Shown: positions 9,060 to 19,985 of the stretch, piece after piece
Layout: every line of letters starts with the position of its first letter
Numbering within the stretch: position 1 is the first letter of the stretch
Source of the DNA: Pascua guehoae
Lineage: Eukaryota > Basidiomycota > Tremellomycetes > Trichosporonales > Trichosporonaceae
NCBI GenBank assembly: GCA_001600415.1
Contig: BCJX01000014.1
Coordinates: 140,084-204,083, forward strand
Length of the DNA: 64,000 bases
Direction of reading: 5' to 3'
Program-made: the position numbers and the translations under genes
Notes under the pieces: model-generated
The model's database searches: none
What the model saw: only the letters and a program-made list of their open reading frames with translations
Told to the model about the DNA's origin: nothing

Positions 9060-10802
9060 CTACGCGGTCACACGAATGTCGTGTACGACCAACTGGTGTG
9101 GCGCTGGGCGTTAGTCCACGTCCTGAGCCGGTCCAGCTCTGCATCCCAGCGGGTGCGCAAGCGGGACGTCAAGGAGACGAGTGGCGCGATCACTCGGTCT
9201 CCACACTCACCGCCGTCCTCGTCAAACAGGTCGCCGACGGGCACGTAGCCTAGCTTTGCGTAGAAACGGACGACGGGGAGCTGAGGTTAGCGGCCTGGGC
9301 GAGGCAGAGTGGGGAATGGTCGTGGGTGGGGCGTGGGGGCGGAGCAGGCGCAGAGACAGGCGCAGGGGGAAGGCAGACGGAGAGACAGAAGCAACTCTGT
9401 TCCGCTCCGATGCTAACAGCGAGGTCATCGTTGACAGGTCATCGTTGACAGGGGAGTCCAAGTTGTGACACCACGCGTACACCAAGGAAGCAATCTACCT
9501 CAGCTGCCCATCGCAAGACGCTTGCGGCTGCAAGGCGATCTCACGCCAGAAAGGGTGACAAAGCCCCACGGCGAAAGAGCCAACCTCTTCCGGTTCCCTT
9601 CTACGTCGCACCCAACAGCATAGTGACACCGCCGACATTGGACCCAACGCACCTGCGAATGACACTTGATGGACACCACCTTGCCCCCCTCGGCATCCTT
9701 GACGAGCGGCGCAATCTCCTTCCTGTCCGGGTGCGCCGCGACATAGTCCTCGAGCGCGCGGACGAGCACGCGCCCCAGCCCGTAGCTGCGGTACGCCTTG
9801 AGGACGGCGAGGCGCGTGAGCTTGGCCTTGGCGGTTACGAGGCGGATGGTGCCAACGGGCTTGGAGTCGGCGCAGACGAGGAAGCTGATGGAGGCGCCGG
9901 GGGCGTCGTATCTGTCGTCAGCCGGGAGGGTGAAGGATGGTAAAGTGGAGGAAGGTGAAGTGGAGGGGAATGCGAGGTGCTGGGTGTCGAGGTAAGGTGA
10001 GGTGTAGGATCGGAAGCTGGGGGATGGGGAGGGAGTAGGATGGGGAAGGTGATGCGTAGAATGCTGAGGAGAGCAAGGTAAAGTGGAGCAAGGTGAGAGT
10101 ATCAGACAGAGAGAGAGAGGGAAAGAGAGAGGGTCTACTAGCTGTGGCAAGTCTGGACGCGCGAGCGTGGCTATGATGAGGCAGAGAGAGGGAAGGTCTT
10201 CTCTCTTGCGCACTCGCATGATGGTCGTCTTCGTGATCTGCTCCCGCTCAACACGTCGGCTTGTCGGACAAGCTATCGCCGAGCAGTGGTGCAATCCGCA
10301 ATCCACGCCCCACTGCGCCCACCGCTGTCCGCTGTCCGCTGGGTAGCATGGGCGAATGCCTATTAGGCTTGTCAGGCAGACAGTTGTCGTTGCGACTGTT
10401 CTGCGTCCAACCACGGAAGGAATGGATGTATTGCCATGGATTCCAAGTTTGGTCGACACTGCCCATTTTCCTTCGCGTCCTCGGGCTGACCTTCCCCACC
10501 ATCCCAATGCGCTCATCTCCACTTCCCGCAAGACCACTCACACACACGCTCTCGACTCACTGATCAATCTCATCCTCAATTGAGAACCCCTGCCGTCAGC
10601 CCACGATACAGAGAAAAGACGGCGCAGGCTCCCGATAACACCCACCTGCTCATCAATGAAAACTGACTGTTAGTGCGGCTCCGCGCCCCGCCCCTCGCTG
10701 CGCTGGTCAGCCCAACCCACCCTCAATGCGGATCGCCTTGCATGCCTCCACGTCGGCGTCGGACTCTGCGACGCGGGTCGTAAACTCTGGTTTAGCTGAC
10801 AT
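9060..10802 (-). CDS. GNAT-family N-acetyltransferase
   Basis: Six exons on the minus strand (10721-10802, 10646-10662, 10561-10589, 9653-9911, 9211-9280, 9060-9103) give 166 residues. Exons 2 and 3 are just 17 and 29 nt, and intron 3 is 649 nt. The joined protein reads IRIE-VFIDEQ-GFSIEDEIDQ-YDAPGAS, the conserved start of small GNAT enzymes. It carries motif A as R84-x-x-G87-x-G89 within LKAYRSYGLGRVLV (acetyl-CoA pyrophosphate binding) and ends SQLPVVRFYAKLGYVPVGDLFDEDGAPHQLVV, the usual C-terminal signature. Fungal homologues are cytosolic; the acceptor substrate is unknown. The last intron (GTGAGT to CTAACGCCCAG) is required to reach the DEDGAPH motif; reading through would replace it with an unrelated tail. 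Start context ACA ATG TCA. Confidence 0.87.
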
Positions 10803-10967
10803 TGTTTGAGATTGCAAAAAGCGTCAAGGGCAGGGGGGATCGAGTCAAACGATGTTTTGCGGTGGGCCATGGCGTATCGCGTGGAGGTCGGGGGCGCCGA
10901 AATGTGCCACTTTCGGCTTCGGCGACCGTGGGCAACTCCGATCTTCCGGGCTATTCGGGAGCGAGTA

Positions 10968-10975
10968 TGACGTCA
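10968..10975. promoter_or_regulatory. CRE/ATF site TGACGTCA
   Basis: Perfect palindromic TGACGTCA, the binding site of bZIP factors of the Atf1/CREB class, about 40 bp upstream of the TATA-like element. It is the only perfect copy I noticed in intergenic DNA of the window. Confidence 0.5.
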
Positions 10976-11014
10976 TGGGTGATGCAGAAGTCGCGTCGTG
11001 AAGGCAACCAGCGC

Positions 11015-11021
11015 ATAAATA
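11015..11021 (+). promoter_or_regulatory. TATA-like element ATAAATA
   Basis: ATAAATA in GC-rich surroundings, 49 bp before the ATG at 11070 and 241 bp before that at 11256. The distance suggests transcription starting around 11045-11075, so the upstream ATG could be in the mRNA. Confidence 0.45.
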
Positions 11022-11255
11022 CACGCGACGAAACTCGGTTCACGCTCCTTCGGAACAAGAACAGCAGCAATGACCATGTCAAACTGTTCTCCTTCCTTAC
11101 TCTGTCGGCTCTACACACCAGGCTCCAGCTCGAGACGGCCACCATCAGTCAGTCCCAGCCTTTTCCGCCTGCGACAACTAACCTCAGAGCTCCCAACCTC
11201 ACCAAAACTGACCCCGGCCTCCTCCGTCTGCCTCGCCCTAACCCTCGCCACGATC

Positions 11256-13050
11256 ATGCACGACCGCGCCCCCGGCGTCTCCCCCGTGAGCGCCCCCGGC
11301 GACGTGGTCGGCAAAGTCACCACGGGCTACCAGGGCTGGTTTGCGTGCCGGGGCGACTGCGCGCCGATCGACCTGTGGTGGCATTGGGCCGACCGGGCGC
11401 AGGACAAGCCGTGTCCCGAAAACACGGGCATCATCTCGTGGCCAGACATGCGCGGGTACGAGACGACGTATGCGAGCGGGTACCCGCCACTGGGGGACGG
11501 GCGCGAGGCGAGACTGTTTTCCAGCTGTGATCAGCAGACTGTCGACTTGCATATGCGGTGGATGGCGGAGAATGGGATCCATACGGCGGCGCTGCAGAGG
11601 TTTAATCCGGGGGGGCATGAGGGGCCTACGAGGGATATGGTTACTGCCAAGGTGGGTTTGGGTTGGGCGCGGTGGAATTCGGCTGGGACCGGGTCTGGGC
11701 TGGAGGACTGGGGCTTGGGGTTGTGGGTCGAGTGTTTACCGGTGTGTTGGCCTAGAAGGTTGGAGAGGTTAGGGGTGAAGGACGGGGAGGAGGACATGGG
11801 GGTGTTGCATTGAAGGTTGCAGGTTGCGTGTTGCAGGTTTGTATTGGGACTGGGGGCTGACAGAACAGGTGCGACTAGCATGCGAACGCGCGGGGACCAA
11901 GTTTTACATCATGTACGATATCAGCGGGTGGCTCACCATGCGCGACGAGATTACACGCGACTGGTCTGAAAAGATGGAATCGTACACTGCGTCGCCGGCA
12001 TATGCGCGGCAGAACGGCAAGCCTGTGGTGGGTATCTGGGGGTTTGGGTTTGACGTTGCGCACCTTGCCATTTCCGTCGACGATTTCCTGCACGTCATCA
12101 ACTGGTTCAAGCAGCGCGGATGCTATGTGATGGGCGGTGTGCCGACGTACTGGCGCTCGGGGACGCGCGACTCACGGAGTGACTGCGGTGAGGTCTACCG
12201 CTCGTTGGACATGTTGTCGCCGTGGATGGTAGGACGCACGGGGGACATGGACGGCGTCGACTATTTTTACCGCGAGTGCGTCGTCCCCGACCTCGCAGAG
12301 TGCACTGCCCACGGCGTCGACTACCAGCCATGTATCAACCCGGGCGACCTGCAGCTCGGGAACCGGCGCCACGGCGACTTTATGTGGCGCCAGTTTTACA
12401 ACCACGCCCGTGCGGGTGTGGTCAGCACGTATATCTCCATGTTTGACGAGTACAACGAGGGAAACCAGGTCATGCCCACGGCCGAGACGCAGGCCGACGT
12501 CCCCGAGGGAAGCGGCATCAGGTCACTCGACGAGGACGGCACACCGTGCAGTGCAGACTACTATCTCCGCCTGTGCGCCGACGGCGGCGCCATGCTCCGT
12601 GGCGAAGCACCGCTGTCAGAGACCCGGCCAACACCGCCCATTGTCGGTCGCACCAATCCTCCCGTGACCGGCTGCGTCGCCCTCCGCGCCCGCAACAACG
12701 GCAAGTGGGTCCAAGCGCGTCCCCACGACAGGGCCGTGGTTGTGGACGGTGGTGGCGTCGGCCCATGGGAACGCCTCATGTTTATCGACCTTGGTAACGA
12801 TACCGTTGCCCTCCGTGCAGAGTCCAACGGGCACTATCTCTCCGCCGACCCACGTGGGGCGAAATACCTAGTCGCCGACCGCCGAGACGCGGGACCGTGG
12901 GAGAAGTTCCGCGTCGAGCTCGTCGGAGACGGTGCGATTGCTATCCGCGCCGAGGCTAATGGGCGCTACGTGTGTTCTGAGGGGGCTGGGCTTATCGCCA
13001 ACCGGGAAAGCCGAGGGCCGTGGGAGACATTCGACTTGCAGAGGCTATGA
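11256..13050 (+). CDS. GH71/GH99-like glycoside hydrolase with C-terminal fascin-like beta-trefoil
   Basis: Two exons (11256-11651, 11869-13050) encode 525 residues. The start GKVTTGYQGWFAC, then LFSSCDQQTVDLHMRWM, ALQRFNPGG, TKFYIMYDISGW, VVGIWGFGF and GGVPTYWRSG are typical of the GH99/GH71-like superfamily, a TIM-barrel group acting on alpha-linked glycans; bacterial homologues are often annotated as xylosidase/arabinosidase without proof. From about residue 398 three repeats (VALRARNNGKWVQA, VALRAESNGHYLSA, IAIRAEANGRYVCS, each followed by a GPWE motif) form a fascin-type beta-trefoil, probably a carbohydrate-binding module. No signal peptide is present from ATG 11256, so a cytosolic role or unusual secretion is implied. 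An in-frame ATG at 11070 could add 62 Ser/Pro-rich residues. Intron 11652-11868 ends CTGACAGAACAG. Confidence 0.86.
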
Positions 13051-14058
13051 GCAGAGGTCGTAGAACACACCGAGCTCGTAGGTTCCCAAGCTCGTACAGA
13101 GGACACAGTGGGTAGACTATGTTCCGTATACATGACCATGCCATTCGGTTGGCGTCATGGCAAATGTTACTCCGGAATTGTATATGGCACTACATCAGAG
13201 ACGAGTCGGCTGTTCGAGCAGCGAGTGTACAATACGCCCACATGCACTTATCATATTATACTGTTACTTTCTCGAGAATGCAATGAGCTGAATGCATTCT
13301 CCATCGCGTCCATCCACATGATGGTCGAGGCTGAGGCTGGAAATGAGGCTGGGACTGAGTGCATGGCTGTAAGGCAAGACCGCCCAAGAGCACTTGAGTA
13401 GACTGAGAGTTCCCCTCAAAGGCTCAATGGTGTTACGCCAGTAACATGCTCTCTGAGAGTTATGAATCCTGCAATACACCCTCCACGCACCCTGGGCACC
13501 TTCAAAATCCTGCATACTGCAGCAGTGTATGCAAAAGATGCATGGTACAGGTGATAGATTGTGTCGCCCGCAATTCCCTCAGGCGCCATGCGCGAATTAA
13601 TTCCATCCAATGAAGCCAAACTGAGCGTCATAACAGCGAGCAGACTAGCTCGATAGTTTGCTAGTTTACTAGTGGGTCACAACTTGTGCGGCCGAGACTA
13701 GCTCTAAAGCTGTCTCTTGGCAGCATGGCAAGCATAGCCAAGATGATATGAACGCATGAACCCAAATGGTGGCGTTGTGTTGCACATGGTGGTGGGCTCC
13801 GATGGGCGGAGATTGCATGCGGCATGCATCGAGTGACGATTCTGACTCGCAGTGGCACCAGGTGGCACATGCCCCGCAGTAGTGCCACTTGGACTGGGGG
13901 TTCCAGGGTCATGGTCCCAGTCTGCCTGCATCATCGGTGGCAAAACGCACCCACCCACTCTCCCATCCCATCCTCCGTCTCCATCATCACATCCACCACA
14001 TCATTTTTAAACCTCCCCCGCTACCATCCCCACTACCCACACCCACCATTCCGCGCCG
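13051..14058. other. Intergenic region, no gene seen
   Basis: 1.0 kb between two plus-strand genes. The first part is relatively AT-rich (13080-13450). A TTTTTAAA element at about 14004 lies 55 bp before the next ATG and may serve as its TATA box. Confidence 0.5.
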
Positions 14059-16828
14059 ATGCGTCCCCTCCGCGCCACGGGCGGGTCGTTCTTCTCCGCG
14101 GTGCTCCTCGTCGCCGCAACGTGCATCGCCGCAAACCCCGTCCCGCGCGCGCGCGGTGTGAACGCGCCGCGCGGCGACGCAGACGGTCTTGATACGGCCG
14201 ACATTCTCGACGTTGCTTTTGGCCTCGACTTAAGCTCCAACTCTCCTTCTACAGACTCTAACTCTCATCACCCTCCTTCCAAATCACCTCCACCTACCGA
14301 CCCTGCGGACGCCGCCGACCCCGACTATGACGCGGACCGCGACCTCGCCCCGCTGTCGATGGGCGACATTCTCCGTGCCGCCGGCGTGCATCCCTTTGAA
14401 ATCGTCGACCGTGCGCCGGAGGGATGGCTCGGCCGCTGGCTCATGGGCGGAGAGGGCGCGGTGACCGTCACGGTGAGCTTGCACTCTTGTCTGGGGCCGG
14501 GCGGCCTGGTGTGTGTTGGGTGTTCGCGCGGTCATTGTCACCGCCATCGCGACTTTCTTTGTCACCTCGGTCACGCTCCGACCCCGTCCACCCCTCCCAA
14601 CTCCTACCCAAACATCCGGTCCTGAACACCCCCACGCCCATACTAACCCCCAGCTCGGCGACGCCAACCTCACCCTCCCCCACCGCCCCGCGGCATTCCC
14701 CGACCTCGGACCCGCCATCTCCCTCCCTCTAACCGGGACTCTCGTCCCATTCACCTCGCTCCACGCCAGCAAGCACGAGGAGGACGCCACATCCGGCAGC
14801 CCCGAACCCCCCGAGCGCGCCTGTGTCCGCACACCCGCACGCCGGCCCAGTACACCAGGCAAGCCATACACGATTGTACTCGTCGAGCGCGGCGGTTGCG
14901 ACTTTGCCACAAAGGTCCGCGCCGCGCAGAGTCGTGGTGCTGCCGCCGTCGTCGTGGGCGATACCGTCGCGTTCACGGGCGAGACGGATGAGGAGGGCCG
15001 GAAACGCGAGAATCTCATTACGATGTACTCGCCAGGTACGTTCTGGTTCACGTCCGGGCGCGATGTCTGGAGGGAGGCACTGGAGAGGGGTGGGAGTGGA
15101 AGGCAAAGCCTGGAGACTGTATCGACGCTGGGTCCGGTTTGATCGACCTGCCTTATCAAGCATGCACCAGGGGGCGAGGCAAGTGTGAATGCTGCCTTTC
15201 ATCTCTCGGGAGTGCAGGACGCGGTCACGGGGGCTCGGGGTACGCTGCCTGCAGCCTCTGGATGCTGTCCTTCTCAAAGCTTATTGGCGGGATAGGAGCT
15301 GCTCTCACTCCGGATTGTGCACTGGGCGTGGTGGCAATGCTGGCGCCAGCTTTGTCGGCGTAGGCGATGGCCAGCGCCAGCGGTATCGAGCATTCACTGT
15401 CTTTGGAGGATTGAAGTGTCACGTCCTCCGTTACCCCTCACTACCCCAGTCGCATTGGGTTATCGCCTTGGTTCCTCCGCCCCCACCCTCTCCAGGCGGG
15501 AACACTGACATCCAGAGGACACATCGAGCATCATCATCCCGAGCGTCTTTGTCTCGCGCGCGAGCTACCTCACTCTCCGCGACCTCCTCGTCAACCACAC
15601 CAAGGGCCTCGAGGTTGAAATTGGCGAGGCAGAGGACGATGGAAGGTGGGTCTCTTTATGTTTACACGGTGTCTGACGCTAGCGCGCTCGGCAATCTCTT
15701 GACATTTGCTCTCCTCATGCCCTCATTATTCCTCCTTGCAACGATTGCCGCACACCGGGTGCGCGTAGCTCGGTAAGTTTCGCAATTTCGCGTTGGTGTA
15801 TCCTCGTTACGCCCTCGTTTAGTCACTGTATTCATCTTCCACTGCACTCACACCCTGGACTCCGCATTTCCTCCAAGACCCGTCTCTAACCATCAGCCAA
15901 CGCGAGGCGAACCGCGCGCCCCCAACTGTGGTCCTCTCCCTTCCTGAACGCGTGTGGTCGCCGGATATTGTATGGGAAAAAGACGACTCGGAGTCTGACA
16001 AGGATGTGGAAGTAGACGCAGTAGGGGCTGGCGGCGTGGAAGAAAACGATTCCGGGCCGGCAGACAATGCCGGCACAGACGCGGCGGCACGTACCGAACA
16101 CGATAGACTTGGAGACGGTGCAACTTCCCCTGACACGCCCGACACGAATGAAGCCGATGACGAAGCCGAGACGACAGACACTGTGCCGCCCCCGAAACCC
16201 CGGCGGTCTGGAAAGGAGCGGCGCAAGAGCAAGCGGTACTATTCGAAAGACGAGTGCGCCATCTGCATGGACAACTTCCACCGGGGCGAGGTAGTGCGCA
16301 TCCTCCCGTGCGGACATGTGTTCCACAAGGACGAGTGTGACGAGTGGCTCCTCAAGTGGCGAAAGCTGGTATGTGTTTGGTCGTCTTGTCTCCAAGGAGA
16401 AAACAGGTCTCGACCCCGAGGGCACGCTGGAAGTGGAACAGGGGCTAATTGCCACGCTCGATCACGAGTCTTGGCTGACACCGCAGTGTCCCACATGCCG
16501 TGCCGACGTCACAGTATCAGTTGGCGATCTTTCGGGTTCGACCACACTCACGCCGGTCGTGACCGGCACAGGCGAGGCGGCTGGCGCGAGCGGAGCGGGA
16601 GAAGTGGCTGGTCATGCAGACGGGGCCGTGGAGGATGCCGAAGGGGGCATGTCTTGGGCACGCCTGGCAGGGTGGCGTGATCGGGTGGGCGCCAGCGTGG
16701 GCGGCGCGGCACGCTCAGTGAGTGAGTCACTGCGTGCCGTTGTGCGTCGCCCCGGTGCACAAGCAGCGGCGCCCCCAGGAGCTCAAGAGGTTGCAAACGA
16801 ACGCACCCCGCTTGTCGGGCATGTGTAG
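14059..16828 (+). CDS. PA-TM-RING-type E3 ubiquitin ligase
   Basis: Six exons (14059-14472, 14654-15035, 15516-15645, 15683-15772, 15897-16368, 16487-16828) encode 609 residues. Order: signal peptide 1-25 (SFFSAVLLVAATCIAA), a lumenal protease-associated (PA) domain containing YTIVLVERGGCDFATKV and RGAAAVVVGD, a SIIIPSVFVSRASYLTL strand, one transmembrane segment at about 311-332 (LLTFALLMPSLFLLATIAA), an acidic linker, and a RING-H2 domain from C459 (CAICMDNF, LPCGHVFHKDECDEWL) to C497PTC500. This is the RNF13/RNF167/GRAIL layout: membrane-anchored E3 ligases of the endosome or vacuole. The RING is split by an intron just before CPTCR. Intron 3 (15646-15682) is only 37 nt but is needed to keep frame between EDDG and SALGNLL. 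The C-terminal tail ends NERTPLVGHV. Confidence 0.87.
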
Positions 16829-19807
16829 TGGGCTGGCGTGTAGTCGAGATTCCAGCGAACTGTTTGTGCCGCTGGTGTCAATGCGCAGCCCTGCCCCTCT
16901 ATCTCCTGGCCCCTCCCGTTCCACTCTCACGGCCACCCCCTCACGGCAGCCACGTTCAATCTCCACTCATCCGGCACCACCGCCTCGGCGCTGCTGCTGC
17001 TGCACCGGCCCGCGCATCTGCACCTAGCTTACACCTGCGCGCTCTCGTACACTACCCACCGACCTGGCGGTACGTGCCCCCGTTGTTCTGTTGTATGCCG
17101 TCGATCCAATGCCACGCCCGCCATGACCTTTTGGATCGGCAGTGATCGTACTCGAGCACTGGGGTATTTGTGGGACCCGCACTGACGGAGGTAACGGGGT
17201 ACCGGTGTACCGTGCGCGGTGTACCGTGCGGACCCGCTAGCAGCTGACTCGGACGTGTTCGTGTTCGTGCTCGGTTGTTCGAGGTGCAGTGCACAGGGCG
17301 GCATGATAGGGTTGACGGGCAGTAGACGCACGCGGCCAGGCGGTTGCAGGACGTGCATTAATGTCGGGCTCTGTGGTGAGTCCTCAAGTGGCAGCGCGCC
17401 ATGATGGGAATGTAAACCGCGGTCTCGGATAGCGTATCTTGTTCAAGAAGGCAGCGAGCAGCGTGCCATGGGTCGGGTGTCAGCATTCGAGACGACGCTG
17501 TGAAGGGATATGGGGCCGGGAGGTACGCGGTACGCGGTGTTACACGCTGCACATGGCACAGGCTGTGCGTATCGCGGTCTGAGAGATGTTGCACAGATTG
17601 TCGTGATCGGCAGTGACAAGCGTTCTCGTCCAACTGACGTCTTGGCGCCGTCTGCGTGCGATGACACCGTGCTGACCATTGGCCTGACCTACGTTTACAC
17701 GTCCACTAGTCGCTAGCATGTATGGCTACGGACTAGACTGACGCGCTGATACACGATACGTGACACGCAATCCGTGACGCATGGTATGGCAGTCTGCGCG
17801 ACGGTCGTTGGCCGTTGGGGTTGGGTTGGGCTTGTTGCGGGACCGTGTGGGACCGTCGCTTTGGCAGATGGATCCACCATTGCAGACACCTGCCAGCGCG
17901 GCAACGAAGAACGAAGTTGACGACCAACACTCCTCCAACCTGGCGGTAGACTGCAGGTGGATACCACGACGTATGCAACGCGTGCAAGACAGCGTGTAGT
18001 CCCCGTCATGGAGCCCCAAAGCGGCCTGACAAGCCTGGCATTGCGCATCACTCGCAACGCATCATGCCTCATTAGGTCTGTTGGTCGTCCGTTGCCAGTT
18101 GACTAGTTGGCGTGTTGACATGTCCATGTCCACGTTGCATGCACTGTTCCAGCGATCGAGCATAGCGAATGGTCGCGGATAAGGACATGGACAGATTGCC
18201 ATTCGACTGGGAGCATTTCGCCTCGTGGACCCGGAGCAGGGAAGGACTTGCACCACGGCACGCACGCGGCACGCGCTCCCAGCCGTGCAGCCGTGCAGCT
18301 GTGACGGGCAGCAGCAGCCAGCGGGCACTGCGTCAAAGGCACCCGGCACAACACACAACACACGACACACAGCACACGGCACACGGTACCCATTGACGTC
18401 TCACTCCCACTCACATGCTCACACCGGCGCGACATGCACACCCACCCCACCCTCCAGCCATGCCAGCCAGCCACCGCTTGGCATCCACGGCCACCTAGCC
18501 CAGCACCGAGCCCTCTGCCTCGTTGCACCCCCGCGTCACCGATCACGCACATGGACCGATCGGGGTCTGGATCTAGACCCACCCCTCGCGGATCCGCCGA
18601 TCCCCGAGCTCCATCAAACGCATACCGTGACCCCCTTCGGGTGCAGGTCTCCCGTCTCGGGTCTGCGTCTCGGAAATGGCTCCGCGCGTGTGCAGCCGAC
18701 TGCGCTGCTGCATGAGCACACCGGCCGGGGGACAGCGGGCAGCGGGCAGCACAGCGGCGTGTACGGGGACATGCAGGGGTTTGGAATGACGCCCCGGGGC
18801 AAGACGCCCTGCGCCTATACACCCCTGTCGCCCCCCGTCGCCCCCCCCTTCCCCCCGCCACTCGCCATTCGTCCGGTGCCCGCCGTGCACCTGCTCCACC
18901 AGCCGTGTTCGATGGGCGCATTCCACTGCGCCCGGCAACGCTGCGCCGTTCCAGCACGCAGCGCCCAAGACTGCCCCGGGTCCCCCAGTGGCACCGTCCA
19001 AGCCGCCCGCTGCCTGCACTGGCAGCTGGCTGCACTGGCTGCTGTTTGACGGGCGCGTCAACAGCCATGGCTCGTTTGGGACACTCACACTCGTAGCTGC
19101 GGCGGTGGTGGCCGCTCGCATGCCCACACTCCGTCTAGGCGGCTGACGTCGAGCTCGTCATGGGACCAGTGGGATCTGGTGGTGATGTAGCGTACTGCTG
19201 TGTTGGACGTCGACCCAGAGGAAACCTCGTGGCGGCCGTGGCGGTGAATCATGGCGGTGGATCATGGCTGCGTGCTCCCATCCAAGTGCACAGTTGCATG
19301 CTACAGATGACACGGGAGGCAGTACACACACGGGACGACGCCGACGACACCGGGTACTCTGTCCTCTGGATCAGTGCCGGAGGGTACAACGCAGCATGGA
19401 ATGGAATGCAACTGGGATGAAACCAGCACAACCCCCTCGCTGCGCACGGCTCCTTTGGCTCACACGTTTCCATCGTCTCCACGGATCAGTGTCACTTGTC
19501 ACTTGTCACTATCGTAATCCCCGCAGGCCCGCAATGACCCCGCAGAGCCGCTGCTCGGCAGCTCGGCCAGCTCGGCCCGTGCGGCAGGCATGCAGTACAC
19601 ACTTCTGGCCCCCCAGGCGGGTTAGGGAGTCAAACTAACCCCTGGTCAATTGTCTGGCCATGCCCCCCCGGTGCTGGCCACGGTGCTGGCCCCGGAAGCA
19701 AGCCAAGGTGGGGAGGGAGTGAGTCTGTGTGTGGCATGTGGAGGAGGGAGGGAGGGAGGACTGCATGTGGTGATGAGCAGATTGTCGCTGGCTCCGAGCC
19801 CCATGTA

Positions 19808-19838
19808 CCCGTGTCCGTGTCCGTGTCCGTGTCCGTGT
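19808..19838. repeat. TGTCCG hexanucleotide microsatellite
   Basis: Five near-perfect copies of the hexamer TGTCCG in intergenic DNA. Confidence 0.8.
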
Positions 19839-19939
19839 GCCAAAACAGCACGGATGGGGTCTGTGTCCCACGCTCCAGACGCTCAACATCCCCGGGGCCA
19901 AAGGGGGCTGATTAAAGAAAACACAACAGAAAACAAGGT

Positions 19940-19985
19940 ACACGCACACACGCACACACGCACACACGCACGCACGCACGCATGC
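19940..19985. repeat. ACACGC / ACGC microsatellite
   Basis: CACACGCACACACGC-type copies grade into ACGCACGC repeats. Confidence 0.8.

Larger units (their letters stand above)
10803..11255. promoter_or_regulatory. Divergent promoter region between the GNAT and GH99-like genes
   Basis: The genes read away from each other. The region contains a perfect CRE palindrome and a TATA-like ATAAATA facing the hydrolase gene (both listed separately), plus a run of in-frame codons from 11070 that could be an N-terminal extension of the hydrolase. Confidence 0.55.

Noticed and set aside
9500..10537. 345-codon minus frame as the GNAT gene start
   Set aside because: Its N-terminal 200 residues come from intron 3; the conserved enzyme start is supplied by three small exons further upstream.
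18103..19068. 321-codon minus frame and overlapping 274-codon plus frame
   Set aside because: Both are Ala/Arg/Gly or His/Pro-rich, overlap on opposite strands, lack motifs and look like products of GC-rich sequence without stops.
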